Of a DNA stretch of 64,000 bases, positions 26,770 through 35,020 are shown piece after piece; the stretch's first letter is position 1; every line of letters begins with the position of its first letter. Position numbers and translations under genes: made by a program. Source of the DNA: UBA7985 sp002690455 (GTDB lineage Bacteria; Pseudomonadota; Alphaproteobacteria; UBA7985); the NCBI GenBank assembly GCA_965662775.1, contig CBFIIW010000005.1, positions 62,001 through 126,000 of the forward strand, written 5' to 3'. The notes under the pieces were generated by a model that was given only the letters and a program-made list of their open reading frames with translations, was not told the origin of the DNA and did no database searches.

Positions 26770-27063
26770 GTGCACATTCAGGTCATTAACTTTGAATTAA
26801 ATATTCCTCACGAAGATTACATTTCTGGGGCAACCGCTGCGGCTTCGATTTTCGCTGAAATGCCCGGACTCATCAGCAAGCACTGGCTCGGTGATAAGGA
26901 AAACCAAATCTACGGTGGAGTATACGTCTGGGAAAGCAAAGAGGCTTGCGAGGCCTACAAAGCAGGTCCCGTGTTTGCTGACGTCATGAGCAACGAAATG
27001 TACAAGAATCAGTCCTCAAAAGACTACGGTGTGCTCGATATGCCTACGGCGATCACTGCATGA
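26770..27063 (+). CDS. YdhR-like putative monooxygenase
   Basis: A 97-residue protein of the dimeric alpha/beta-barrel (antibiotic-biosynthesis monooxygenase-like) superfamily. The run IQVINFELN, then MPGLISKHWL and IYGGVYVWESKEACEAY, is typical of YdhR homologues. The reaction is unproven even for YdhR. It starts at GTG 26770, with GGAG about 9 nt upstream. It sits 43 nt before the next small gene, probably in one operon, in the low-GC patch. Confidence 0.8.
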   Translation: MHIQVINFELNIPHEDYISGATAAASIFAEMPGLISKHWLGDKENQIYGGVYVWESKEACEAYKAGPVFADVMSNEMYKNQSSKDYGVLDMPTAITA

Positions 27064-27106
27064 GATCCTTGCGCCGACGGACAAAAAAACGGAACGGAAC
27101 AGAAAA

Positions 27107-27376
27107 ATGAAGATCATCTCATCAGTTGAACTGACTAAAGGCTATCAGCACTGGAAGAGCCTTTTTGATGCCAATGAACAGTTACGCCTTGAGAATGGTG
27201 TGACGGTGCTAGCCGTTGGCCACGAACCCGACAATGAAAACAAGGTGTGGACCTGTATCGAAGTCGAATCCATGGAGAAAATGATGGCGATGGCCAATTC
27301 GCCCGGGATGATCAAACTCCGTGAAGAAGCTGGTGCAAAGGTTGAGACTCAAACCTGGACGCAGCTTGTAGAGTAG
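27107..27376 (+). CDS. Small DUF3764-like protein, unknown function
   Basis: An 89-residue protein with a predicted alpha/beta fold: VELTKGYQHWKSLFDANEQLR, VLAVGHEPDNENKVW, then a SMEKMMAMANSPGMIKLREEAG helix. It resembles small ABM/DUF3764-type dimeric barrel proteins, which is a weak assignment. It follows the YdhR-like gene at 43 nt on the same strand and is probably co-transcribed. Start ATG 27107; the upstream site is an A-rich GGAACGGAAC. Confidence 0.7.
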   Translation: MKIISSVELTKGYQHWKSLFDANEQLRLENGVTVLAVGHEPDNENKVWTCIEVESMEKMMAMANSPGMIKLREEAGAKVETQTWTQLVE

Positions 27377-27450
27377 ACGCCCTCAAGGGTGATGGTTTGG
27401 CCTGGCTCGACGACATCTTTGCCCTTTTCGCATTCACACGAGCCAGCGGG

Positions 27451-27930
27451 TTAATGAAGCCAATTGAACGCTGCGCACATAGCTAGGCCGAAAATGGAGT
27501 GTCTTGCTAACAATACTAGGGACGTGAAGTAAGGGCTTGGCGTGTTGCGTGCGAGAACACCCTGCCCAGTTAGGGGCATAAAAATAAACAACGGCGCAAT
27601 CGTAGTTGCAGCACCGAAAAGTAGCCCGTTAACATAGGATGGCTCTACTTTTGGAATAACAAAAAACAAAACATGAAACACCACAGCCCATGCGATTGAA
27701 ATGCCGTAGTGGAAACCCCAACCAATCTTCAATTCATGAGAGATTGGCGCAGATGCTGAAATCGTCGGATTGTATATCTGTCCTCGCCTGATCATAAAAA
27801 AAGCCCAGCGGCCTAGAATCCCATAAGAAGGTTCCGGCACCTTGAATACAATAAGCAATGCTCGGCCAAAAACGTCTAAAATGAAACAAGAGAAAACTCC
27901 TGCAATAGCAATAACCAAAAAATCATTCAT
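27451..27930 (-). CDS. DUF2938 integral membrane protein
   Basis: A 159-residue membrane protein with four hydrophobic helices. The family pattern is an N-terminal LVIAIAGVFSCFILDVFGRAL, then GRWAFFM, HELKIGWGFHYGISIAWAVVFHVLF and a C-terminal RHSIFGLAMCAAFNWL. The function is unknown. It is convergent with the two small plus-strand genes, AT-rich compared with the window, and the last gene of the low-GC patch. Confidence 0.8.
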   Translation of the reverse strand: MNDFLVIAIAGVFSCFILDVFGRALLIVFKVPEPSYGILGRWAFFMIRRGQIYNPTISASAPISHELKIGWGFHYGISIAWAVVFHVLFFVIPKVEPSYVNGLLFGAATTIAPLFIFMPLTGQGVLARNTPSPYFTSLVLLARHSIFGLAMCAAFNWLH

Positions 27931-28318
27931 TAATTCTGATCCACTTTAGAATTCACCCTATCGGCTGCCCAAAGTTCAGTCGCGGCGTAGTTAAGCTTGC
28001 AGCTGATATTAAAGTCAGTCTGATGTGGTCTTCTGCATATCTTATCAGTTGCAAGTTACCGGACTTAAGCAGGAAGAGTCCCTGTGGAAAATCAATGGTG
28101 CTTGAAGGACATCTCTTTCTTGCGTCGCTCAGCGACGTGCATAGGCGGTGTTGCCCATCCAAACTGCACGAATCTGGAGGGTCCCACCCTCGGCTAGAGG
28201 TATTTATGTGGGTCACTCGGCCGATGCTGGTCTCTCTGGCTGCGGCCGAGACGCTGGAACCGCCGGGGCCTTCATTACTGGCCTGGCAGTCAGCTTAGGT
28301 TGCCGATGTAAGAGAAAA
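27931..28318. other. Intergenic region before tRNA-Gly, no gene seen
   Basis: About 390 bp with no frame of protein-like composition on either strand and no clear hairpin terminator. The left part is AT-rich (upstream of the DUF2938 gene) and the right part returns to the window's usual GC. No direct copy of the tRNA-Gly 3' end was found here or at 25.9 kb. Confidence 0.5.
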
Positions 28319-28393
28319 TGGAGCGGGTGATGAGATTCGAACTCACGACACCTAGCATGGCAAGCTAGTGCTCTACCCCTGAGCTACACCCGC
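28319..28393 (-). tRNA. tRNA-Gly (anticodon GCC)
   Basis: The minus strand reads GCGGGTGTAGCTCAGGGGTA, with the anticodon loop TTGCCAT in a CTAGC/GCTAG stem, T-loop GTTCGAATC, and an acceptor stem closing with CACCCGC then TCCA. CCA is encoded. GCC reads GGC and GGT codons. Confidence 0.97.
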
Positions 28394-28517
28394 GCCGTTG
28401 GTGAGAGGCTGTCTATCGCCCCCCCGAGCATAGATCAAGGGGTTATTTCCCGGAGAGCCTGTCTCAAGGGCAAGTTCGTTTCAGGGTTGCGAAACTTGCG
28501 GTCAAGAGTCGCCGTAA

Positions 28518-28808
28518 TCAGTGATCCGGCGTATTGGCGCGCGTAGAACGGTCCAGCACGCCAACGATCTCGCGCAGCGTTTGCTCTGCGCCGGGACCGG
28601 TACAACTCACATCGATGTCCAAACCGTCACGCCAGCCCAGACGTTTGATGGAGTCGACCCCGTCGGCCATGACTTCGACATCACCACTGCGCAAACGAAC
28701 CGATACAGCAGGTGACGAGGCGGCGATCAGCGCGACCCGGCGTGCAACCTCAGCTCTGAGCCGCGGTCCATCTTTGAGTACAAAGCGAAATTCTGCAAAT
28801 TCAGCCAT
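28518..28808 (-). CDS. HPr-like protein lacking the phosphorylatable histidine
   Basis: A 96-residue protein that aligns over its length with HPr. The position of the GLHxRP motif reads DGPRLRA, so Arg16 replaces the phosphorylated His15 and Ala replaces the conserved Pro. The SIKRLGWRDGLDIDVSCTG segment matches the HPr helix, GxxxxI strand and G-x-DE region. It cannot take part in normal PTS phosphotransfer. It lies where the PTS-Ntr hpr gene is found in relatives, after chvI-chvG-rapZ. ATG 28808 has a GAGG site. The HPr assignment is my own alignment by eye. Confidence 0.6.
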   Translation of the reverse strand: MAEFAEFRFVLKDGPRLRAEVARRVALIAASSPAVSVRLRSGDVEVMADGVDSIKRLGWRDGLDIDVSCTGPGAEQTLREIVGVLDRSTRANTPDH

Positions 28809-28962
28809 TGTCTGCCTCAACGGTTTCAAAACAACTTAGGCACTCTGTCCAAGTGAACAGGTTATTTTCTGTAATTTCAACGATCGGCGCATCGAGTCGC
28901 ATGGGATAACTTGCCGATTTAGGGGAATTTCACTCAAAGGGTCAGGTTGAAGAGCGGGTAAT

Positions 28963-29796
28963 TCAGTCAAATGGCGTGTCGCGGTGTACAACGTTCGCCA
29001 CGTAACCCCACTCAGTCAGCCATTGCCCCACCCGCTCTGCGAGAAAAACAGAGCGGTGGCGCCCGCCGGTGCAACCCAGCGCTATCGTAAAGTATGCCCG
29101 ACCTTCGTCTGCTTGCCGTTGGACAATCAGTGTCAGTAATTGCCTCAGCTGGTCGCTAAAGGCAGGGAAATCCGGATCGGCTGCAACATACTCGGCGACG
29201 GCCTGATCCCGGCCGGTACACTCCCGAAGTTCCGCGGCATAATGAGGGTTTCTTAGCCAGCGCAGGTCGATGACCAGGTCAGCCTCGGGTGGTAGGCCGT
29301 TTCGGTAGCCAAATGACAGAACCCGCAAAGTTGAAATAGAGCCTGTATCCCCACTCAGACCCGCGATAAGGCGACGCAATTGGGGCAGGCGCAGGCCACT
29401 AGTATCGAAGACTTCATCGGCCATGGCGCGACGGCTGACCGCGCGCTGCCGCTCACGCTGAAGTGCATCGGGCAGTCCGTTGCCACGATCAAAAGGGTGT
29501 ACGCGCCGCGCCTCGCTATAACGTCGCAGCAGGGTCGCCTCATCTGCCTCAAGGAACACATGGGCGACGCTCCAGTCCGGAGGTAGAACGGGTTGCCTCT
29601 GATCCTCACCATCGCCCGGTGCGATTGGCCAGCCTATGGCGACACGATCGCCCTTAGACGCACCAAGGACAGCGGGCCACGCCGAAGGGGGAACAGCGTC
29701 GCTGGCCAGATAGCCGTGGTCAGACAGAACCGCCAGTGCAGCACTGCGTCCGGCACCAGACAAGGCAGATACGAGAATGAGACGCTTTTTCGGCAT
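28963..29796 (-). CDS. rapZ: RapZ/YvcJ-family nucleotide-binding protein
   Basis: 277 residues of the RapZ family, which in enterobacteria is an RNase adapter that senses glucosamine-6-phosphate. The family marks are RYSEARRVHPF, LRVLSFGYRNGLPPEADLVIDLRWLRNPHY and the C-terminal GCTGGRHRSVFLAE. The N-terminal P-loop is altered (SGAGRSAAL, Arg in place of Lys) and the VDNLP motif reads SDAVPP, so NTPase activity is doubtful. It starts 4 nt after the chvG stop, in one operon. hprK, usually between chvG and rapZ, is missing. Confidence 0.92.
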   Translation of the reverse strand: MPKKRLILVSALSGAGRSAALAVLSDHGYLASDAVPPSAWPAVLGASKGDRVAIGWPIAPGDGEDQRQPVLPPDWSVAHVFLEADEATLLRRYSEARRVHPFDRGNGLPDALQRERQRAVSRRAMADEVFDTSGLRLPQLRRLIAGLSGDTGSISTLRVLSFGYRNGLPPEADLVIDLRWLRNPHYAAELRECTGRDQAVAEYVAADPDFPAFSDQLRQLLTLIVQRQADEGRAYFTIALGCTGGRHRSVFLAERVGQWLTEWGYVANVVHRDTPFD

Positions 29797-29800
29797 CGGT

Positions 29801-31537
29801 TCAGAGCCTGAAGTCAGCGGGCATTTCCGGGAGTCTTACCACAAGCCGGGCGCCCGTGACCTTGCCGTAACGTTCTGCGTTTTCTGCGTGGATCTGACCA
29901 CCGTGGGCGTTGATGATCTGCTGCGAGATGGACAGCCCAAGGCCAGAATAGCGACCAAAGCCATCCTGCTCCGGACGATCCGTATAAAAACGGCTGAAGA
30001 CTTTGGTCAGTTTATCGGCCGGTATGCCCGGCCCCTCATCCTCAACCACAAGGGTAATCCAACCCCGCTCTCTAGACAGACTGACTCGAATTTCCCCGTC
30101 TTCAGGGGAGAAGGATTGCGCATTGGTGATCAAGTTAACCAGCACCTGCCCCAGCCGGGTCTCTGCACCCAGCACGGCAAAACCCACGCGGGGTGCCTCT
30201 TCCGGCTCCAAAACAAACCGAGTGGTGGTGGCGTTGACCTGCTCCTGTAGTCCTATGACATCCTCAGCAAGGCTGTACAAATCAAGCTCCTCCCACCGGG
30301 AACGCGCCAGTTCGGCATCCAGGCGAGAGCTATCGGAAATGTCAGAGATGAGCCGGTCCATGCGATCCACATCGTGAGTCAGGATTCCCAATAGGACTTC
30401 CTGCTGCGCCGGGTTTTTGACCATAGAAAGCGTTTCGAAAGCTGACCGAAGCGACGTGAGTGGATTCTTGAGCTCGTGGGCCACGTCAGCAGCAAAACTC
30501 TCCATCGAATCGATACGGTCCCACAGAGTTTCGGTCATATCCCGCAAGGAAAGTGACAGGTCGCCAATCTCGTCGCCGCGCGCTGACAAATCAGGAATTG
30601 CGTGGCGTCGGTCTTTCTGACGCCTGACCAGATCGGCGAATTTAGCCAATTGTCGGACGGGGCGCGCGATTGTGCTGGCCAGATACAGCGACAGCAGCAC
30701 GGTGATGACCAGTGCTATCAGGAACAGCCACACCACCAGGGCCTGCATCGAGGCAATGCTCTCGTCGACGACCGTGGTCTCTCGAGAAAGCATCAAAGCG
30801 CCTAGCACGCGGCGGTATTCCTGCACCGGAACAGCGGCAGAAAGCACCAGCGCGTTGCCTTCACCACCGCGAACTCCGTCAGCAACACGCCCGAGCAGTG
30901 CCCGAGAGACTTCCTGATAATGGTCAGCCTGCTGCGGACTGGTTTCCATGTACCGCTGGAACTGGCGACCGCCTCGCCGGACGACACGCCATATTTCTTG
31001 CGGTGACATGCGGTCTAGCATGGTGGGTTCACCCAGAGGCTGGGCGTAGACTGAGATTGCGCCACCGTTGAAGGCTTCAGAGTCGGCGATTAAGTCACCG
31101 CTGATCGAGAACAAGCGTGCCCGCGACGGGCTTTCGATGGTCAAAAGGCGGAGGAACAGATTAGCGCGGTCTTCGTCGAGGTGCTTTTCCGGATCTTCAC
31201 TGGACACATCCGCCCAACCCAGCGCCACAGCGATAATCCGCCCCTCTGACCGCAACGCTTCCAACTCGCCTTCGATCAGCAACTGGCGATAACGGTCCGT
31301 GTACAGGAACCCGATGACGGGGATGAGCAGCGTGATCATATTGATGGCGAGGATCCGACCGACCAGAGAGCGTGACCCCGACCCGCGGGGGCGCCACCTC
31401 GCACGCGGCGTCAAAACCGCAGCAAGAATACGGCGCAACGACATAAGCCGACCACGCCTTACGCGGTTGGCCGCGCGGCGAGTGGTCGGTTGCACAGTCT
31501 TTGGTCCCGTCACTTCATTGGTGTTTGGCGTGTCCAT
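29801..31537 (-). CDS. chvG: ChvG/ExoS-type sensor histidine kinase
   Basis: A 578-residue inner-membrane kinase. A basic N-terminal tail is followed by TM1 (ILAINMITLLIPVIGFLY), a periplasmic domain of about 190 residues, TM2 (VVWLFLIALVITVLLSLYL), HAMP, the dimerisation box FAADVAHELKNPLTSLRSA with His near residue 353, and an ATPase domain (NLITNAQSF, DEGPGIP, YSGLGLSISQQI). ChvG/ChvI pairs regulate acid, envelope and exopolysaccharide responses in alphaproteobacteria. It lies 109 bp downstream of chvI and 4 nt upstream of rapZ. Confidence 0.93.
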   Translation of the reverse strand: MDTPNTNEVTGPKTVQPTTRRAANRVRRGRLMSLRRILAAVLTPRARWRPRGSGSRSLVGRILAINMITLLIPVIGFLYTDRYRQLLIEGELEALRSEGRIIAVALGWADVSSEDPEKHLDEDRANLFLRLLTIESPSRARLFSISGDLIADSEAFNGGAISVYAQPLGEPTMLDRMSPQEIWRVVRRGGRQFQRYMETSPQQADHYQEVSRALLGRVADGVRGGEGNALVLSAAVPVQEYRRVLGALMLSRETTVVDESIASMQALVVWLFLIALVITVLLSLYLASTIARPVRQLAKFADLVRRQKDRRHAIPDLSARGDEIGDLSLSLRDMTETLWDRIDSMESFAADVAHELKNPLTSLRSAFETLSMVKNPAQQEVLLGILTHDVDRMDRLISDISDSSRLDAELARSRWEELDLYSLAEDVIGLQEQVNATTTRFVLEPEEAPRVGFAVLGAETRLGQVLVNLITNAQSFSPEDGEIRVSLSRERGWITLVVEDEGPGIPADKLTKVFSRFYTDRPEQDGFGRYSGLGLSISQQIINAHGGQIHAENAERYGKVTGARLVVRLPEMPADFRL

Positions 31538-31646
31538 CGTGATCCTAGAAAGGCCTCAAAGGGCAACAAAGGAACGAGGATGGTCGGACGAGGACTTCGC
31601 CCCCGTGGCCCCGTCTGCTGAGACTTGGACCAGTAGCCGCGTGAAA

Positions 31647-32372
31647 TCAAGCGGCCACGCCGCTGTCCTTATACCGGTAACCCACACCGTAGAGTGTTTC
31701 GATCTGGTTGAAGCTTTCGTCCACTGCTTTGAACTTTTTGCGCAACCGCTTGATGTGTGAATCGATGGTCCGGTCATCGACGTAAATGTGTTCGCCGTAC
31801 GCGGCATCCATGAGCTGGTCTCGGGTCTTCACGTGGCCCGGTCGCTGCACCAGGGACTTCAGGATCAGGAACTCGGTGACTGTCAGGGTGATGTCGTCAG
31901 ACCGCCACAGGCATTGATGCTTGACCGGGTCGAGGCGCAATTGGCCCCGCGTCAGCACGTCATTGCCGTTTTCGCGCTCAGGTGTCGCTGTCGCCATCTC
32001 TTCCCGGCGCAACAGAGCCCGGATACGCTCGACCAGTAGGCGCTGGGAAAATGGCTTCTTGATGTAGTCGTCGGCCCCCATGCGCAGGCCCAAAACCTCG
32101 TCGACCTCATCGTCTTTCGATGTCAAGAAAATCACAGGGACTTGCGTCTGCGCCCGCAGTCGACTGAGCACTTCCATGCCGTCCATGCGTGGCATCTTGA
32201 TATCCAGAATGATGAGGTCAGCAGGCTGCGCCGTGAGGCTCTTGAGCGCGTCCGTTCCATCAGAGAACGTCCGGGCACGAAAGCCCTCGGCTTCTAGTGC
32301 CATGGAGACAGAGGTTAGAATGTTGCGGTCGTCGTCGACGAGGGCGATTGTCTGTTGCACGGTATTCTCCAC
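31647..32372 (-). CDS. chvI: ChvI-type OmpR-family response regulator
   Basis: A 241-residue regulator with a receiver domain (acidic pair DDDRN near residue 13, phospho-acceptor Asp near residue 56 in IILDIKMPRMDG, Lys in FLTSKDDEVD) and a winged-helix DNA-binding domain (VKTRDQLMDAAYG, VDDRTIDSHIKRLRKKF, the loop YGVGYRY). It is first in the operon chvI-chvG-rapZ-hpr-like; the operon promoter should lie in 32373-32586. Confidence 0.94.
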   Translation of the reverse strand: MENTVQQTIALVDDDRNILTSVSMALEAEGFRARTFSDGTDALKSLTAQPADLIILDIKMPRMDGMEVLSRLRAQTQVPVIFLTSKDDEVDEVLGLRMGADDYIKKPFSQRLLVERIRALLRREEMATATPERENGNDVLTRGQLRLDPVKHQCLWRSDDITLTVTEFLILKSLVQRPGHVKTRDQLMDAAYGEHIYVDDRTIDSHIKRLRKKFKAVDESFNQIETLYGVGYRYKDSGVAA

Positions 32373-32586
32373 AGCAGGACGGGTGGGTTCATAAGGCGAG
32401 TGAAGCCTAAGTGTGCTCTATTCGCAACAACTATAGGGCAGATTTACGAAATCTCACGACGAAAAGACGAACAAAGTAAGGCAAGCTTCGAAATTTGGCG
32501 GTGAATTTTAATCGTTTTGAACTAATAAAATGGCGAGTTGAGGCATCAAATGTGCAATTTCAACGCCGAAGTTCGGAGAAACCCTG

Positions 32587-33465
32587 CTACGAGCGGCCTA
32601 GTCGGGCCAGCACCAGCTCCAACTGCTCCAAGGACGCGTAATTAACGCGAACGTGCCCTCGCGTTGCTGTCCCTCGGATTTCAACATTCAGGCCGATTTC
32701 GCGCGACGCCTGTTCCTCCGACTCGCGGAGATCGGGGTCCTTGTCCGGGCTGGGTTTCGTCGCGGAGGCCGCGCTGGCGCTGTCTGTGCCATTCCCGGCC
32801 ACAACCTCGCGCACCGCGTGTTCCAGCCGCCGCACCGACCAATTTTCGGCAGCCGCCTGACGCGCGAGAGGCAGTGGGTTATCGAGGGAAAGAAGCGCCC
32901 GGGCATGACCGGCCGACAACTCTCCCTTTTCCACCATGGTCCGAAGGCTGTCCGGCATCGCCAGTAGTCGCAGCGCATTGGCAATGTGTGCGCGAGACTT
33001 GCCGACGCGCTCGGCTACGTCTGACTGGCTATAACCAAATTGTGCGATCAGGCCGCGATAGCCCTCCGCCTCCTCGAATGGGCTGAGATCCTCGCGCTGG
33101 ATGTTCTCCAGCAAGGCAATTTCAGCCGCATCGACGTTGGCCAGCTCACGGATCACGACCGGGACGTCGTGCAGCCTTGCCTGCTGCGCTGCGCGCCAGC
33201 GACGTTCGCCGGCCACTATCTCGTAGGGGGTTTTTACTCCGGGGCTGGCTGCCCGAACCAGAATGGGCTGCAAAATGCCCTGTGTCTTTATCGAAGCAGC
33301 AAGCTCAGCAATCTTTTCAGGGTTAAAGCGCTGCCGTGGTTGAAAGGGGCTAGGCGAAAGATCGCCAACGGGCAGCGTCTGAACCCCGGCTCCGCGCTGA
33401 CCGCTGCTGTCGTTTCCATCGTCAAAGAGGGCGCTTAAACCGCGTCCTAGACCCTTCTGTGCCAT
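32587..33465 (-). CDS. parB: Chromosome partitioning protein ParB
   Basis: A 292-residue CTP-dependent parS-binding clamp protein. It begins with KGLGRGLSALF, then SPFQPR, the CTPase motif GERRWRAAQQA, ENIQREDLSPFEEAEGY, and the HTH SQSDVAERVGKSRAHIANALRLL. The C-terminal dimerisation domain includes RIRGT-like IRGTATRGHVRVNY. It spreads from parS sites; two perfect-core sites are in mnmG about 2 and 3.5 kb upstream. parA precedes it by 17 nt. Confidence 0.97.
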   Translation of the reverse strand: MAQKGLGRGLSALFDDGNDSSGQRGAGVQTLPVGDLSPSPFQPRQRFNPEKIAELAASIKTQGILQPILVRAASPGVKTPYEIVAGERRWRAAQQARLHDVPVVIRELANVDAAEIALLENIQREDLSPFEEAEGYRGLIAQFGYSQSDVAERVGKSRAHIANALRLLAMPDSLRTMVEKGELSAGHARALLSLDNPLPLARQAAAENWSVRRLEHAVREVVAGNGTDSASAASATKPSPDKDPDLRESEEQASREIGLNVEIRGTATRGHVRVNYASLEQLELVLARLGRS

Positions 33466-33482
33466 GGTCTGATCTCAGCTCC

Positions 33483-34256
33483 CTAACGTTTCAAGGCGGC
33501 GATCACTTCCTCTGACAGCGCAGCATAGGCCTGCGCGCCGGCAGATTTGGGATCATAGTCGAAAATGTGCAGCGCGTGTGATGGCGCCTCGGAAAGCCGC
33601 ACGTTGCGTGGTATTTTGGCGTCGAACACACGGCCGTGCAGGTGGTGACGGACATCGTTCTCCACTTGTTGTGCGAGGTTGTTGCGTCCGTCGTACATCG
33701 TCAACACCACACCAAGCAGGTTAAGCCGGTCGTTCGAACTCCGTTTGACCCGGTCCAGAGTGCGGAGCAGGAAGGCCAGCCCTTCGAGGGCGAAGTATTC
33801 CGCCTGTAACGGCACCAGCACGAAGTCCGCCCAAGACAGGCTGTTAAGCGTCAACAGGCCCAGTGCCGGCGGGCAGTCGATCAGCACGATATCGAATTCG
33901 GCGACTGCGTCACCCAGCTGCGCGCGAAAGCTGTACTGGCGCTGATCAGTACCTGCCAGCTCAACCTCCATCGCGGCCAGATCCTGATTCGCTGGCAGGA
34001 TCGACAAACCAGCCTGCGGGGTGGTTCGGATGGCACGCTCCGCGGGTGAGCGCCCCGCCAGCACGGTGTAGAGGTTGGCGTCTCTGTCGACTGATGCCAC
34101 GCCCAGACCCGTGCTGGCATTGCCCTGAGGATCTGCATCAACAATCAAGACGTGCTTACCTGCTCGCGCCAGCGCCGCGCCAAGATTGACGGCGGTGGTG
34201 GTCTTTCCGACCCCGCCCTTTTGGTTGGCGATGGCAAGGATGACAGGCTGAGTCAC
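33483..34256 (-). CDS. parA: Chromosome partitioning ATPase ParA
   Basis: A 257-residue deviant Walker-type ATPase that drives origin segregation together with ParB. It has KGGVGKTTTAVNLGAAL, DADPQGNASTGLG, DCPPALGLLTLNSL and the QAEYFALEGL helix. It lies in the order mnmG-rsmG-parA-parB, with a 98-bp gap after rsmG. This is the standard near-origin location. Confidence 0.98.
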   Translation of the reverse strand: MTQPVILAIANQKGGVGKTTTAVNLGAALARAGKHVLIVDADPQGNASTGLGVASVDRDANLYTVLAGRSPAERAIRTTPQAGLSILPANQDLAAMEVELAGTDQRQYSFRAQLGDAVAEFDIVLIDCPPALGLLTLNSLSWADFVLVPLQAEYFALEGLAFLLRTLDRVKRSSNDRLNLLGVVLTMYDGRNNLAQQVENDVRHHLHGRVFDAKIPRNVRLSEAPSHALHIFDYDPKSAGAQAYAALSEEVIAALKR

Positions 34257-34354
34257 GGCGGTCTCGCAGCTGGAGGTATGAAACAGAAATCGTGCAGGGC
34301 CGAAACCCCAGCGTCAGAGAAGGCGCAGAGACACGCAAATCCTGAAGCTACGTC

Positions 34355-35020
34355 CTAAGGCCGCCGATGCAGGTTGCGCAAGCGCAGAATCACCGAGTCG
34401 CTGTCAATAATTGAGGGAAAACTCTCAGTCTGGAAGCTGAAGCGCTGAGTGGCTGCGTCCAGCTCGTCCTGAAACCGACGACCTTTGTGGAGAATCAGCG
34501 TGGTTTCCGCATCAATGAAAGGTTGGCACCACTCAAGCAGCCGGGGCAGTGGCGCGAATGCTCGGGAAAACAAGGCGTCGACCGGTTCAGACGGTAGGGA
34601 TTCGATGCGGCGGTTGACCACCGTCACTGGAGCGCCGGTCGCCGTCTTCACCGCAAGCAGAAAGGCAGCTTTGCGTTGATCAGCCTCGATCAAACGGACG
34701 GGAATGCCAGTGACGAGCGCCAGCACTACACCAGGAAAACCGGCTCCACTTCCGATATCTGCCCATCCTCGACCTTCTGCCGTTGACTTCACGTGTTCTA
34801 GGCACTGCAGACTATCGAGAATGTGCCGGTCCCAAACATCGTCCCAGGTCTTAGGGCCAATCAGATTAAGGCTTGGCTGCCACTTTCCAAGAATCGTGAC
34901 ATAGGTCGCCAGCTTGTTACAAACCTCCGGCGAGAGGCCCAACTGATCGCTCGCCTGAGAGCAGGCGGACGACCATGGTGGAACGCGCAATGGACGAACA
35001 GGTTTGGTGGGCTGACTCAT
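34355..35020 (-). CDS. rsmG: 16S rRNA (guanine527-N7)-methyltransferase RsmG
   Basis: A 221-residue SAM methyltransferase modifying G527 of 16S rRNA. It has the helical KWQPSLNLIGPKTWDDVWDRHILDSL segment, motif I ADIGSGAGFPGVVLAL, the EADQRKAAFLL strand and SRAFAPLPRLLEW. The ATG at 35020 overlaps the mnmG stop by 4 nt, which favours it over the longer frame from 35047. Confidence 0.96.
   Translation of the reverse strand: MSQPTKPVRPLRVPPWSSACSQASDQLGLSPEVCNKLATYVTILGKWQPSLNLIGPKTWDDVWDRHILDSLQCLEHVKSTAEGRGWADIGSGAGFPGVVLALVTGIPVRLIEADQRKAAFLLAVKTATGAPVTVVNRRIESLPSEPVDALFSRAFAPLPRLLEWCQPFIDAETTLILHKGRRFQDELDAATQRFSFQTESFPSIIDSDSVILRLRNLHRRP

Noticed and set aside
27953..28298. Open frames between the DUF2938 gene and tRNA-Gly
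   Set aside because: Two opposite frames overlap fully; neither resembles a protein family or has a ribosome-binding site.
25400..28393. tRNA-Gly as an island attachment site with a second copy of its 3' end
   Set aside because: The only match to the tRNA 3' end is a 9-nt GAGCGGGTG at about 25405 within the methyltransferase gene. That is short enough for chance, and no integrase is present.
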